Assembly (NCBI GenBank): GCA_036788295.1
Contig: DAIQNR010000005.1
Span: forward strand, 62,001 to 126,000
DNA: 64,000 bases
From: JAHQVK01 sp036788295
GTDB lineage: Bacteria > Myxococcota > Kuafuiibacteriia > Kuafuiibacteriales > Kuafuiibacteriaceae
Reading direction: 5' to 3'
The first letter of the stretch is position 1. Every line of letters begins with the position of its first letter. This document shows, in pieces, positions 44,112 through 54,080 of the stretch. Under the pieces are notes generated by a model. That model did not search any database. It was not told the DNA's origin and was given only the letters and a program-made list of their open reading frames with translations. The translations under genes and the position numbers were made by a program.

Positions 44112-45307
44112 TTGATGGCGTCGGCCATCTGGAAGATCGGGAGGTACATCGAGATGATGAGACCGCCCAGGAGCACGCCGAGCACCACCATGAGCAGCGG
44201 CTCGATGAGCGAAGTCAGGGCCGCGACCGCCGAGTCGACCTCATCCTCATAGAAGTCGGCGATCTTTTGGAGCATCGAGTCCATTGCGCCGGTGCTCTCG
44301 CCCACCGCGATCATCTGCACCACCATCGGCGGGAACACACCCGTCTCCGCGAGGGGATCGGCCATCGTGCGGCCCTCCGAGATGCGCTCCCGGGTGTACA
44401 TGATGGCGTTCTCGACGACCTTGTTGCCGGCCGAGCGGGCCGTGATCTGCAGCGCGTCGAGGATCGGGACCCCCGAGGAGATCATGGTGCCCAGGGTGCG
44501 GGTGAACTTGGCCACCGCCACCTTCCGCAGCAGCGGCCCAAACAGCGGCGATTTCAGCGATACGGCGTGAAAATAGAGCTTCCCTCGAGGGGTCGATATG
44601 GCCCACCGAAACAGGATCACGAGCAAAATGGTCGAAACCAGGACGACGAGCGCTTGGGCTCGGACCGCGTTCGACAGGTCGATGACGAACTGGGTGGGCG
44701 CAGGCAAAGCCCCGCCAAAGTCGAGGAACATCTGCTCGAAGACGGGGATGACGTAGATGAGCAGCACCGCGGTGACGCCGACGGCCACGGCGATGACCAC
44801 CGCGGGATACACGAGCGCACCTTTCACCTTCGCGATGAGCTTGAGCGACTTCTCCATGTAGGACGCGAGCCGGTTCAGGATCGTGTCCAAGATGCCGCCT
44901 ACCTCACCGGCCCCGACCAGGTTCACGTAGAGGTCGTCGAAGACCTTCGGGTGCTTTCCGAGCGCGTCGGCGAGCGTCGAGCCCGATTCGACGTCGAGTT
45001 TCACCGTCGCGATGACCTTCCGAAAGTGGACGTTGACCTGCTGAGAGCCGAGGATCTCCAGGCACTGGACCAGCGGGAGCCCGGCGTCGATCATGGTCGC
45101 GAACTGGCGAGTGAAGACCACGACTTCCTTCGCCTTGATGCCGGTCCCGATCTTGAGGTGGATCTCCGTAGGCTTCTTTTTGACCTTCGACGCCTGGATC
45201 TGTTGCCCGCGAAGGCGCTCGATCACGGCGTCGGCGGTGGCCGCCTCCATGGTCCCCGCGCGGACCTCTCCCTGCCTGGTCTTGCCTTCCCACGTGAACG
45301 TTGCCAT
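44108..45307 (-). CDS. pilC: Type IV pilus inner-membrane platform protein PilC
   Basis: Polytopic inner-membrane platform that PilB and PilT rotate to add or remove pilins. The 399 aa protein has two T2SSF domains: the first (about 70-190) includes FTRQFATMIDAGLPLVQCLEILG and DALGKHPKVFDDLYVNLVGAGE; the second (about 275-395) includes FTRTLGTMISSGVPILDALQI and FPPMVVQMIAVGESTGAMDSML. Membrane helices follow each domain. It starts with the cytoplasmic MATFTWEGKTRQGEV, as in the family. Confidence 0.97.
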   Translation of the reverse strand: MATFTWEGKTRQGEVRAGTMEAATADAVIERLRGQQIQASKVKKKPTEIHLKIGTGIKAKEVVVFTRQFATMIDAGLPLVQCLEILGSQQVNVHFRKVIATVKLDVESGSTLADALGKHPKVFDDLYVNLVGAGEVGGILDTILNRLASYMEKSLKLIAKVKGALVYPAVVIAVAVGVTAVLLIYVIPVFEQMFLDFGGALPAPTQFVIDLSNAVRAQALVVLVSTILLVILFRWAISTPRGKLYFHAVSLKSPLFGPLLRKVAVAKFTRTLGTMISSGVPILDALQITARSAGNKVVENAIMYTRERISEGRTMADPLAETGVFPPMVVQMIAVGESTGAMDSMLQKIADFYEDEVDSAVAALTSLIEPLLMVVLGVLLGGLIISMYLPIFQMADAIK

Positions 45308-45408
45308 GCGCGCTCCTCACTTTCGGGCTCGGTCGTCCCCCGACCCCTACGGCCCCGTGTCCCGTACCAAACCCCGCCGGCCGGCGAAACCGACGCTCGG
45401 CGGTTCCC

Positions 45409-46521
45409 TCACCGCTGCGGGGCTCGCGCCATCGGCGCCGGGGGGGCCACCCCTCCCTGCCGGTTGATGATGTCCCGCAGCTCGTCGCCGTCGCTGGAGC
45501 GCTTGATGCCCTCCTCGAACGTGATCTGCTTCTTCATGACCAGCGCCGCCAGGCTCTGGTTCATCGTCTGCATCCCGAAGCGCTGCTGCCCGACCTGCAT
45601 CTGGCCGTAGATCTGGTGGACCTTGTCCTCTCGGATGAGGTTGCGGATGGCCGCGTTCGGGACCATCACCTCGATGGCGAGCGCCCGCCCAGAGCCGGAG
45701 GACCGAGGCACGAGGGTCTGGCTGAGCACGCCTTCGAGCACCAGGGACAGCTGCGCTCGGACCTGGCCCTGTTGGTTCGAGGGAAAGACGTCCAAGATCC
45801 GGTTGATGGTCTGGACGCAGGAGTTGGTGTGAAGCGTCGCGAACACCAGGTGGCCGGTCTCGGCGATGGTCAGCGCCGCCTCGACGGTCTCGAGGTCTCG
45901 CATCTCACCGATCAGGATGACATCCGGATCCTGACGAAGAACATATTTGAGAGCGGCCTTGAACGTCTTGGTGTCCGTGCCCAGCTCCCGTTGGTTCACG
46001 ATGCAGTTCTTGTGGGGGTGGATGAACTCGATCGGGTCTTCGACGGTGAGGATGTGCTCGTGGCGCTCGGAGTTGATCTTGTCGATCATCGACGCGAGCG
46101 TCGTGGACTTCCCCGAGCCGGTTGGCCCGGTCACGAGGACCAGGCCCCGCGGTTTCGCGGCCAGATCGGCTACGGTTTGGGGCAGCCCCAGCTCGTGAAA
46201 CGAGAGGATCTTGAACGGGACGGTCCGAAACGCGCCGGACACGGCGCCCCGCTGCTGGTACACGTTCGCGCGAAAGCGGGACAGATTTCGGACTCCGAAG
46301 CTGAGGTCGAGCTCGAGCTCCTCCTCGAACTTGTGCTTCTGCTGGTCGTTCAACACCGAGTAGCAGAGTTGCTTCGTCTCCGCGGGTGCGAGCGGCGGGA
46401 CCTTCAAGGGGACGAGCCGTCCGTCGATTCGGAGCTGGGGCGGCGCCCCGGAGGTGATGTGGAGGTCCGAGGCCCCCTTGTCGATCATCGCCGTCAGCAG
46501 CTGGTGCAGGTTCAGGGCCAC
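45409..46521 (-). CDS. pilT: Twitching motility retraction ATPase PilT
   Basis: Hexameric ATPase that depolymerises the pilus, 370 aa. Motifs are the N-terminal LLTAMIDKGASDLHITSGAPP, Walker A GPTGSGKSTT, Asp box EDPIEFIH, Walker B ILIGEMRDLET and the PilT-specific AIRNLIRE near the C-terminus, which distinguishes it from PilB. It ends in a short Pro/Ala tail. It lies between pilB and pilC. Confidence 0.97.
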   Translation of the reverse strand: MALNLHQLLTAMIDKGASDLHITSGAPPQLRIDGRLVPLKVPPLAPAETKQLCYSVLNDQQKHKFEEELELDLSFGVRNLSRFRANVYQQRGAVSGAFRTVPFKILSFHELGLPQTVADLAAKPRGLVLVTGPTGSGKSTTLASMIDKINSERHEHILTVEDPIEFIHPHKNCIVNQRELGTDTKTFKAALKYVLRQDPDVILIGEMRDLETVEAALTIAETGHLVFATLHTNSCVQTINRILDVFPSNQQGQVRAQLSLVLEGVLSQTLVPRSSGSGRALAIEVMVPNAAIRNLIREDKVHQIYGQMQVGQQRFGMQTMNQSLAALVMKKQITFEEGIKRSSDGDELRDIINRQGGVAPPAPMARAPQR

Positions 46522-46577
46522 GGTGGTCTCCTCGCTCGGTCCGGTTCAGAATCGAAAACGGTGGGTCATCGCCGGGC

Positions 46578-48287
46578 TCAATCGGAGGCGGACACCCGGG
46601 TGACCTCTTCGATCGTGGTCACCCCCTCCTTGAGCTTGTTCACGGCCGCCATTCGCAGAGTTTGCATGCCGAGGCGGATGGCTTCGGCCTTGATCTCGGC
46701 CGCCGACGCTCCGTTGATGACGAATTCCTTCAGCTCCTCGCCAAAGTCCATGACCTCGTAGACCGCGACCCGGCCTTTGTAGCCCGTCTCGGAACAATTT
46801 GCGCAGCCTTGCCCCTTGTAGACCGGAAACGTCCCCACGTCCCCGGGCCGCACTTGGATGTCGAGCAGGGCGCTCTCGGGCACGTCGAGCGGCTGCTTGC
46901 ACTCCGGGCAGATCTTGCGAGCGAGCCGCTGCGCCATGATCAGGTTGACCGACGCGGTGACGAGGAACGGCTCGATGCCCATGTTGAGGAGCCGGGAGAT
47001 GGTCGACGGGGCGTCGTTGGTGTGCAGCGTCGAGAGCACGAGGTGCCCGGTCAGGGCGGCCTTCACCGCGATCTCTGCGGTCTCGAAGTCCCGAATCTCC
47101 CCCACCATGATGATGTCGGGGTCCTGGCGCAGGAACGAGCGCAGCGCGGCGGCGAAGTTGAGCCCGATGTCATCGTTGGTCTGGACCTGGTTGATGCCGT
47201 GGAGGTTGTACTCGACGGGGTCCTCGGCCGTGGAGATGTTGACGGTCGACTTGTTGAGCTCGGACAGGGCGGAGTACAGCGAGGTGGTCTTTCCCGACCC
47301 AGTGGGGCCCGTGACGAGCACCATCCCGTACGGGCGCTTGATCGCGGATTTGAACAGGGCCAGCGGTTTCGGCTCGAAGCCGAGCTTCGTCATGTCGAGC
47401 TGCAGGGAACCCTTGTCGAGGAGCCGCAGCACGAGCTTCTCCCCGAACAGGGTGGGAAGGCACGACACGCGGTAGTCCATCTCCCGGCCCTTGCCGAGCT
47501 TCAGCTTGATCCGCCCGTCCTGGGGGAGCCGGCGCTCGGCGATGTCGAGCTGGCTCATGATCTTGACCCTGGAGGTGATCGCCGCCTTCAGCTTCAGCGG
47601 CGGCTTCATCATCTCGTACAGCACGCCGTCGATCCGGTAGCGCACCCTGAAGTCCTTCTCGTAGGGTTCGATATGGATGTCGGAGGCGCCCTTCTTGATG
47701 GCGTCGATGAGGACCAGGTTCACCAGCTTCACGACCGGCGCGTCCTCGGCCGAACGCTCGAGGTCCACGACGTTCAGGCCCTCGTCGTCGGCGCCGACCT
47801 CGATCTCGTCCTCGTCGAACTCGGCCATCACCTCGTCGTAGTTGAGCTCCTGGTTTCGCTGCTCGGCGACGTAGTACTTCCCGATCGCCTCCCGGATCGC
47901 CCCGTCCGAGGCAACCACCACCTCGATGTTGTACCCGGTGAGGAACTTCAAATCGTCGATGGCGAAGATGTTCGACGGGTCCGCCATCGCGACGATCAGC
48001 GCCGCGCCGGCCCGGTTCACCGGGATGACCTGGTGCTTTTCGGCCACCTCTTTGGGCACCAGCTTGATGACGTCGGGGTCGATCTCGAAGTCGGCGAGGT
48101 TGATCGAGGGGACGCCGTACTGCTTCGAGAGGAACGCGGTGAGCTCGGATTCCTCGATGTACCCGAGCTTCGTCAGGTTGAAGCCGAGACGCCCTCCCCC
48201 TTTTCGCTGCGCTTCCTGCGCTCGCTGCAGCTGCTGTAGGGTGATGAGGTTCTCGCGGACGAGCAGCTCTCCGAGACGTCCTGGCAC
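46578..48287 (-). CDS. pilB: Type IV pilus extension ATPase PilB
   Basis: Hexameric ATPase that powers pilin polymerisation, 569 aa. The N-terminal MshEN/GSPII_E_N domain (about 1-150, LGELLVRENLITLQQLQRA and YGVPSINLADFEID) is often a c-di-GMP binding module, so control by c-di-GMP is possible. The ATPase core has GPTGSGKTTSLYSAL, EDPVEYNLHGINQVQ and MVGEIRDFETAEIA. A zinc site CPEC and CANC follows, then GYKGRVAVYEVM. It is first in the minus-strand order pilB-pilT-pilC-pilS-pilR. Confidence 0.97.
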   Translation of the reverse strand: MPGRLGELLVRENLITLQQLQRAQEAQRKGGGRLGFNLTKLGYIEESELTAFLSKQYGVPSINLADFEIDPDVIKLVPKEVAEKHQVIPVNRAGAALIVAMADPSNIFAIDDLKFLTGYNIEVVVASDGAIREAIGKYYVAEQRNQELNYDEVMAEFDEDEIEVGADDEGLNVVDLERSAEDAPVVKLVNLVLIDAIKKGASDIHIEPYEKDFRVRYRIDGVLYEMMKPPLKLKAAITSRVKIMSQLDIAERRLPQDGRIKLKLGKGREMDYRVSCLPTLFGEKLVLRLLDKGSLQLDMTKLGFEPKPLALFKSAIKRPYGMVLVTGPTGSGKTTSLYSALSELNKSTVNISTAEDPVEYNLHGINQVQTNDDIGLNFAAALRSFLRQDPDIIMVGEIRDFETAEIAVKAALTGHLVLSTLHTNDAPSTISRLLNMGIEPFLVTASVNLIMAQRLARKICPECKQPLDVPESALLDIQVRPGDVGTFPVYKGQGCANCSETGYKGRVAVYEVMDFGEELKEFVINGASAAEIKAEAIRLGMQTLRMAAVNKLKEGVTTIEEVTRVSASD

Positions 48288-48338
48288 GCGCGAACGGTAG
48301 CCTGATTCCTGCGGGCCGTCACCCGCCCCTTGGCGGGC

Positions 48339-49175
48339 TCAGGCCTCTGCGGCGTGGTCCTCTTCTTCGGCCGCCGCCAACGCCTCGGACATCGCCTGCC
48401 GAACCGGCTCGAGCGGCGCCCCGGTCCATCGAACGAACGAAAGCGCCCCCTGTTCGACCAGGAGCCCGAGCCCGTCGCTCGCCTCGAGCCCCGCGCCTCG
48501 AGCCAATCGGACCAGGGGGGGCGGAGCGCCCGGGTTGTGGTAGGCCAGATCCAGCACGTGGGGGGTCCGCGACCGATCCATCCAGCGGTCGATCGCGTCC
48601 TGCGCCAGCCGCGGATCGCTCGGAAAGGTGGAGATGACGAGCGTCGGCGGCTCCCCGGTCTCGAGCGACGTCGCGACCGCCCCGAACGGCTCGGCCACGA
48701 GCTGGGCCTGCTCGGCCCGCCGCGCCGCCACCTCGACCCGGCCCGCCCCCGCTTCACGGGCGGCCCAGGCCACCGCCCTCGCCGCTCCGCCCGCTCCGAG
48801 GATGCGAACCACCTCGAGCTGCTCCTTGCCCCGCTCAGCGAGGTCGCGCAAGAGGCCCGGTCCGTCGGTGTTGTCCCCCTCGATGACCCCGTCGGCTCGA
48901 AAGACGAGCGTGTTCACCACGCCGATCGCTCGCGCTACCTCGGTCCGGTGCCCGCAGACCGTGTTGGCGTCGTGCTTGTACGGGATCGTCACATTGGCGC
49001 CGAGCGCACCCAGGGTCTGCAGGGCCTCGACCTTGGCCTCGAAGTCTCGCGCGTCGTGGGCCGAAATCGGCAGGTAGGCGAGCCGCCAGCCCATCGCCCG
49101 GCTCGCCGCGTCGTGAATGCGAGGGGACAGCGAGCGGGACACGTCCCCGCCGAGCACCGCGAGCAGACCGATCAT
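48339..49175 (-). CDS. aroE: Shikimate dehydrogenase AroE
   Basis: NADP-dependent reduction of 3-dehydroshikimate to shikimate. The 278 aa protein begins at the ATG at 49175; the longer open frame upstream overlaps ribF. Motifs are DVSRSLSPRIHDAA (shikimate-binding Ser pair), NVTIPYKHDA with the catalytic Lys, NTDGPGLLRDL with the catalytic Asp, and the nucleotide loop ILGAGGAARAVAWA. With AroKB and AroQ it brings four shikimate steps into this window. Its start overlaps the ribF stop by 4 bases. Confidence 0.93.
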   Translation of the reverse strand: MIGLLAVLGGDVSRSLSPRIHDAASRAMGWRLAYLPISAHDARDFEAKVEALQTLGALGANVTIPYKHDANTVCGHRTEVARAIGVVNTLVFRADGVIEGDNTDGPGLLRDLAERGKEQLEVVRILGAGGAARAVAWAAREAGAGRVEVAARRAEQAQLVAEPFGAVATSLETGEPPTLVISTFPSDPRLAQDAIDRWMDRSRTPHVLDLAYHNPGAPPPLVRLARGAGLEASDGLGLLVEQGALSFVRWTGAPLEPVRQAMSEALAAAEEEDHAAEA

Positions 49176-50161
49176 GCGTCCTCCAGCGAAGCGCGGGCCT
49201 CGGCCACGTCGGCCGCGATCTGGGCCTGCAGGGCGGCCGGGTCGTCGAAGCGGCGCTCGTCCCTCAGCCGCCGCTCGACCGCGAGCTCGACCCGAACCCC
49301 GTACAGGTCGAGCCGAGCGTCCAAAACGTGCGCTTCGACCGTCATCGTCTCTCCTCCGAACGTCGGCCGATGGCCGACGTTGATCACCGATTTCAGCCTG
49401 GGCCCGGGGGGCCCGTCGAGCGCCACCAGCCACCCAGCGTACACCCCTGGTCCAGGCAGCGCGTCGTGCTCCGGCGCCACGTTCGCCGTAGGAAACCCGA
49501 GCTCCCGGCCGCGCTGGTCCCCGGGGACCACCGGCCCGACCACGGCTGGGGCTCTCCCGAGCAGCTCGGACGCCTCCTCGACCGCGCCCGCTGCGACGAG
49601 CCGACGCACCTCGGTGCTCGAGCCGATGCGCCCGCCCACGGCCACCGGCTCGACCACCTCGACGGAGAAGCCGTGCCTCGTGCCCAGCCGGCGCAGGCGG
49701 TCCGGGTCACCGGCCCGCCCCCGGCCAAAGCTGAAGTTGAATCCCACCACGACGTGATCCGGGCGAAGCCGCTCGACCAGGTACCGGACCACCCAGTCGT
49801 CGGCCTCGACCTCCGAAAACGCCCGGTCGAAGCGCTCGACGACGACCCGATCGGCGCCGTGCTCGGTGAGGTGATGGACCCGACGGTCGAGCGGCTGAAG
49901 CATGCGAGGCGGCCGCGGGGAAAACAGCGCGGCCGGGTGCGGGTCGAAGGTATAGGCCACCACGGGGAGCCGCACCCGCCGCGCCCGGTGCACCGCCCGC
50001 TCGAGCAGCGCCTGGTGGCCCCGATGAACGCCGTCGAAGGTCCCGATCGTGACCACGGAGCCAGGCAGCGGGGGCTCGATGGACAGAGCGCCCTGAAGGA
50101 GGCCAGCCACGGCGGCGGAGGCTACCTCAAACCGACCGACCGAGCGAGGCCCGAGCGCCAT
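49172..50161 (-). CDS. ribF: Bifunctional riboflavin kinase / FAD synthetase RibF
   Basis: Makes FMN and FAD from riboflavin and ATP. The 329 aa protein has the adenylyltransferase half first (VVTIGTFDGVHRGHQALL, YTFDPHPAALF, VVGFNFSFGRGRAGD, SSTEVRRL) and the kinase half last (GDQRGRELGFPTANV, GVYAGWL, KSVINVGHRPTFGG, VEAHVLD). The order and length match RibF. The start may be the ATG at 50161 or slightly inside, since the first 30 residues are not conserved. It ends in the aroE start. Confidence 0.95.
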   Translation of the reverse strand: MALGPRSVGRFEVASAAVAGLLQGALSIEPPLPGSVVTIGTFDGVHRGHQALLERAVHRARRVRLPVVAYTFDPHPAALFSPRPPRMLQPLDRRVHHLTEHGADRVVVERFDRAFSEVEADDWVVRYLVERLRPDHVVVGFNFSFGRGRAGDPDRLRRLGTRHGFSVEVVEPVAVGGRIGSSTEVRRLVAAGAVEEASELLGRAPAVVGPVVPGDQRGRELGFPTANVAPEHDALPGPGVYAGWLVALDGPPGPRLKSVINVGHRPTFGGETMTVEAHVLDARLDLYGVRVELAVERRLRDERRFDDPAALQAQIAADVAEARASLEDA

Positions 50162-50162
50162 G

Positions 50163-52097
50163 TCAGGCCGGGGGCTCTTGGGCGAAGAACACCCCCGCGA
50201 GCGGCGGCAAGGTGACCGCCAAGCTCTGGGCCTGCCCGTGCCACGGGATGGGGTCGGTCGCCACGCCGCCGAGGTTGCCCACGCCGCCGCCGGCGTAAGC
50301 GGTGGCGTCCGAGTTCAGCAGCTCCGTCCACCGGCCGGGGTACGGGACCCCGATGCGGTATCCCTCCCGAACCACCGGAGTGAAGTTGAAGGCGCACAGC
50401 ACGATCCGGTGGGACGGCTCGTCCCCCTTGCGCAGAAACACGAGCACCGACTGCTCTGCGTCCCCCCCCTCGACCCACTGGTAGCCCTCCGGCGCGTCGT
50501 CGAGCCGGTGCAGCGCAGGGATGTCCCGGTGAAGCTGGTTCAAGTCGGACAGCAGGCGCTTCAGCCCGACGTGGTACGGCCCCGACTCGAGCAGGTGCCA
50601 GTCGAGCGACCGGTCGTGGTTCCACTCCCTCGTCTGACCGAACTCTCCCCCCATGAAGCAGAGCTTCTTTCCAGGCAGGCCGTGCATGTAGCTGAACAGC
50701 AGTCTGAGGTTCGCGAAGCGCTGCCACTCATCGCCGGGCATCTTGTCCACGAGCGGCCCCTTGCCGTGCACGACCTCGTCGTGGCTGAGCGGCATGACGT
50801 ATCTCTCGGTGAAGGCGTAGATCCCTCGAAAGGTGAGCTCGTCGTGGTGGAACTTTCGGTAGACCGGCTCCCGCTGCATGTATTTCAGCGTGTCGTGCAT
50901 CCACCCCATGTCCCACTTGAAGTCGAAGCCGAGCCCGCCCTCGTCCACCGAGCGGGACACCCGGGGCCAAGCCGTGCTCTCTTCGGCGATGGTGAGCGCG
51001 TCGGGGAAGCGCTCGTGAAGCAGGCGGTTCATGTCCCGCAAGAACTCCATCGCCTCGAGGTTCTCGTGGCCACCGTACTTGTTCGGGATCCACTCCCCGG
51101 GCTGACGCGAATAGTTGAGGTACAGCATCGACGCCACCGCATCGACCCGCAGCCCGTCGAGGTGGAACTCGTCGAGCCAGAAGCACGCGCTCGACAACAG
51201 GAAGGCCCGCACCTCGTGCCGGCCGTAGTTGAAGATCGCGCTGCTCCAGTCCGGGTGAAAGCCGAGCCTCGGGTCGGCGTGCTCGTACAGATGCGTGCCG
51301 TCGAAATAGGCGAGACCGTGAAGATCGGTGGGGAAGTGGGACGGAACCCAATCGAGGATCACCCCGTACCCGGCCCGGTGGAGCCGGTCCACGAAGTACT
51401 TGAAGTCCTCGGGGGTCCCGAAGCGGCGGGTCGGCGCGAAGTAACCGGTGGTCTGGTAGCCCCAGGAACCATAAAACGGGTGCTCGGTCACCGGCAGCAG
51501 CTCGACGTGGGTGAAGTGCGTCTCGTCGAGGTAGGCGACGAGCAGGTCGGCCTGCTCGCGGTAGCCGAGCGGCTGTTCGCCGTGGGCGCCCCCCCGCCGC
51601 CAGCTGCCGAGGTGCACCTCGTAGATGCTCATCGGATGGTCTCGCCCCTGGCGCTGCTTCCGGGTGGTCATCCAGGCCTCGTCGCCCCAGCGGTGGTCGT
51701 CCGCCCACACCACCGACGCGGTCGCCGGAGGGTGCTCGGCCATCCGGGCCAGCGGATCGGCCTTCTCGGCCCAGTACCCGTGGTGCTTGGACCGAACATG
51801 GTACTTGTAGACCGCGCCAGCGCCGATGCCGGGCACGAAGACCGCCCACAGGCCGCTCGCTTTGACCGCTTTCATGGGGCATGCGTCCGCATCCCATCCG
51901 TTGAAGTCGCCCACCACCGAGACGGCCCACGCCTCGGGGGCCCAGACGACGAACCGGACCCCCGAGGTCCCGCCGACGACCGCGAGCCGGGCGCCGAGCC
52001 GCTCGTACAAGCGGGAGTGGGTGCCTTCTGCGAAAAGGTGCAGATCGATGGCGCCGAGGCCGCTGGTGGGGTCGAAGGTGTCCTCCTCTTTTTCCAT
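50163..52097 (-). CDS. glgB: 1,4-alpha-glucan branching enzyme GlgB
   Basis: Introduces alpha-1,6 branches in glycogen. The protein is 644 aa from the ATG at 52097, which follows AGAGGAACGA; the frame is open further to 52199 but that part is unconvincing. The CBM48 domain (about 30-130) has VRFVVWAPEAWAVSVVGDFNGW. The GH13 barrel has MSIYEVHLGSWRR, FTHVELLPVTEHPFYGSWGYQ, VDWVPSHF-like ILDWVPSHFP, the nucleophile Asp in LDGLRVDAVASMLYL, the acid Glu in LTIAEEST and MPLSHDEVVHGKG. It pairs with the divergent glgX. Confidence 0.95.
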   Translation of the reverse strand: MEKEEDTFDPTSGLGAIDLHLFAEGTHSRLYERLGARLAVVGGTSGVRFVVWAPEAWAVSVVGDFNGWDADACPMKAVKASGLWAVFVPGIGAGAVYKYHVRSKHHGYWAEKADPLARMAEHPPATASVVWADDHRWGDEAWMTTRKQRQGRDHPMSIYEVHLGSWRRGGAHGEQPLGYREQADLLVAYLDETHFTHVELLPVTEHPFYGSWGYQTTGYFAPTRRFGTPEDFKYFVDRLHRAGYGVILDWVPSHFPTDLHGLAYFDGTHLYEHADPRLGFHPDWSSAIFNYGRHEVRAFLLSSACFWLDEFHLDGLRVDAVASMLYLNYSRQPGEWIPNKYGGHENLEAMEFLRDMNRLLHERFPDALTIAEESTAWPRVSRSVDEGGLGFDFKWDMGWMHDTLKYMQREPVYRKFHHDELTFRGIYAFTERYVMPLSHDEVVHGKGPLVDKMPGDEWQRFANLRLLFSYMHGLPGKKLCFMGGEFGQTREWNHDRSLDWHLLESGPYHVGLKRLLSDLNQLHRDIPALHRLDDAPEGYQWVEGGDAEQSVLVFLRKGDEPSHRIVLCAFNFTPVVREGYRIGVPYPGRWTELLNSDATAYAGGGVGNLGGVATDPIPWHGQAQSLAVTLPPLAGVFFAQEPPA

Positions 52098-52153
52098 TCG
52101 TTCCTCTGCCGAAACCGATCGGCACTCGGACCATACACCAGCCGCCGCCGCTG

Positions 52154-53938
52154 TCACCGAGGCGGGGGCCCGAACACCAGGATTCGGGGCCCTGTCCACC
52201 GCCCGAGCGGGCCCCCTGCCGGCGCCGGATCCGCCTCGGACCCCTCGCTGTCGAACACGACCGGCCCGGTCGCCTCATGCTCGACCGCGCCCGGTCCGAG
52301 CACCGCGAGCAGCTGGTGTCCGCTGGCGTAGTCGGCGACGAAGCCGCCATCGAGCGGCGCGGTTTGGACCGGTCGCGCCCCTTGGAGCGCTGGACGGAGG
52401 CGGAGCGCGGCCCGGTGCAGCGCGCGCATCGCGAGGCCGTCGGCGGTGCGTTCGAGGGACCGGTCGAGCGTGCTCGCCGCGAGCGTCGCCGGCTCCTGCG
52501 GGTCCGGTGGCGCCGCCGCCCGCCCCGGCGGCACGGCCGCCTCGAAGAGGGCCATCTCGGCGCTGCGTCCGGCCCTGGTCCCTTCGATGACCGACGGGTC
52601 TTCGAAGCTCGTGAAGAAGTAGAACGGCCGGCGCTCGCCGTACTCCTGACCCATGAACAGGAGCGGGACGTACGGCGAGAGCAGGGCGAGCGCGATCGCC
52701 GCCCGGTGGGCCGGACCCTCGAGCAGAGTGGAGAGCCGGGCCCCGTCCGGTCGATTTCCGACCTGATCGTGGTTTTGGGCGTAGACGACGAGCCGCTCCG
52801 GCGGCACTTCGCTCAGCGTCCGGCCCCACCGTCGGCCTCGGTACCGGCTGGGCTGGCCCTCGAAAAACGAGCCGCGGTGAAAGGCGGCGCGGACCGCCTC
52901 CGTCGAGCCGAAGTCGGCGTAGTAGCCGCCGCGCTCGTGGGTGAAGTGGGCGTGAACGGCGTGGTGGAGGTCTTCGGCCCACATCGCGGACAGCCCGAGC
53001 CCGCCGCGACCGCGGGGCCGCACCCAGCGCGGGTCGTTGTGGTCGGCCTCGGCGACGAGGTGGAGGGTGCGGCCGAGGCGCGTCGCCAAGGCATCGGTCG
53101 CCGCGCTCAGCTCCTCGAGAAACGGGGTCGCGGACCGATCGAGCAGGCTGCCGACCGCGTCGAGCCGCAGCCCGTCCGCGCCGTGCCGCTCGAACTGCTC
53201 GATCGCGTGCTGCAGAAAGTGGCGGCGGACCCCGTCGGAGCCAGGGCCATCGAGGTTCATGGCCTCCCCCCACGGGGTGGCCGAGGCGCGGGTGAACCAC
53301 GGCCCGAACCGGTGCAGGTAGTTCCCCTCCGGGCCGAAGTGGTTGTAGACGACGTCGATCAGGACCGCGAGCCCGCGACGGTGGCAGTTGTCCACGAAGC
53401 GGTGAAGGCCCGCCTCCCCTCCGTAGGCCTCCCGGACGCAGAACAGGTTCACCCCGTCGTAGCCCCAGTTGCGGGACGAAGCCCCGCCGGGGACCTCGGC
53501 GATGGGCATCAGCTCGACGGCGGTGATCCCGAGCTCGGCGAGCGCGTCGAGCTGCTCGATGGCGGCGTCGAAGGTCCCTTCACGGGTGAACGCCCCGACG
53601 TGCAGCTCATAGAGGACGAGCGACCGAGCCAAAGCCCCTGGCCACGGCGCCGGCGGCGGCGGCACGGCCACGACCTCGGACGGCCCGTGGACCCCTTCGG
53701 GCTGGCGGCGGCTGGCCGGGTCGGGGAAATCGTCGCTGCCGTCGAGCCGGTACCGGTAGCGGGCGCCGGGGCCGACGCCGGGCACGTCGAGGACGTGGTA
53801 GCCCTCGCCGAGGGGGCGCATTCGATGGGCTCGGTCGCCCTCGAGGACGACATCCACGGTGGACGACGCGGGGGCCCAGACGTGAAATCGGGTGCGTCCG
53901 TCGGACAGAGGGGTGGCCCCGAGGGCGTTGTCGCGCAT
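52154..53938 (-). CDS. treZ: Malto-oligosyltrehalose trehalohydrolase TreZ
   Basis: Releases trehalose from maltooligosyl-trehalose. The 594 aa GH13 enzyme has an N-terminal beta domain (TRFHVWAPASSTVDVVLEG), VLYELHVGAFTREGTFDAAI, ITAVELMPIAEVPGGASSRN, NWGYDGVNLF, VVYNHFGPEGNYL, the nucleophile in GADGLRLDAVGSLLD, the acid Glu in LHLVAEADHN and the transition-state Asp in YAQNHDQVGNR. The partner TreY is not in the window. The gene follows glgB upstream on the same strand and is divergent from glgX. Confidence 0.94.
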   Translation of the reverse strand: MRDNALGATPLSDGRTRFHVWAPASSTVDVVLEGDRAHRMRPLGEGYHVLDVPGVGPGARYRYRLDGSDDFPDPASRRQPEGVHGPSEVVAVPPPPAPWPGALARSLVLYELHVGAFTREGTFDAAIEQLDALAELGITAVELMPIAEVPGGASSRNWGYDGVNLFCVREAYGGEAGLHRFVDNCHRRGLAVLIDVVYNHFGPEGNYLHRFGPWFTRASATPWGEAMNLDGPGSDGVRRHFLQHAIEQFERHGADGLRLDAVGSLLDRSATPFLEELSAATDALATRLGRTLHLVAEADHNDPRWVRPRGRGGLGLSAMWAEDLHHAVHAHFTHERGGYYADFGSTEAVRAAFHRGSFFEGQPSRYRGRRWGRTLSEVPPERLVVYAQNHDQVGNRPDGARLSTLLEGPAHRAAIALALLSPYVPLLFMGQEYGERRPFYFFTSFEDPSVIEGTRAGRSAEMALFEAAVPPGRAAAPPDPQEPATLAASTLDRSLERTADGLAMRALHRAALRLRPALQGARPVQTAPLDGGFVADYASGHQLLAVLGPGAVEHEATGPVVFDSEGSEADPAPAGGPLGRWTGPRILVFGPPPR

Positions 53939-54080
53939 GCCAGAGGGGCCATCCGAACCGCGGCCGCTGTCAACCCGCGGTGTGGTTTTGAGGCCGGAGG
54001 CGAACGGCTGCGCCTCCCTGGCGACCGAGCGACGGCCCCTGCCCCGGCCGCCGATCTTCGGCTACGTTTCGGCCGCCCCG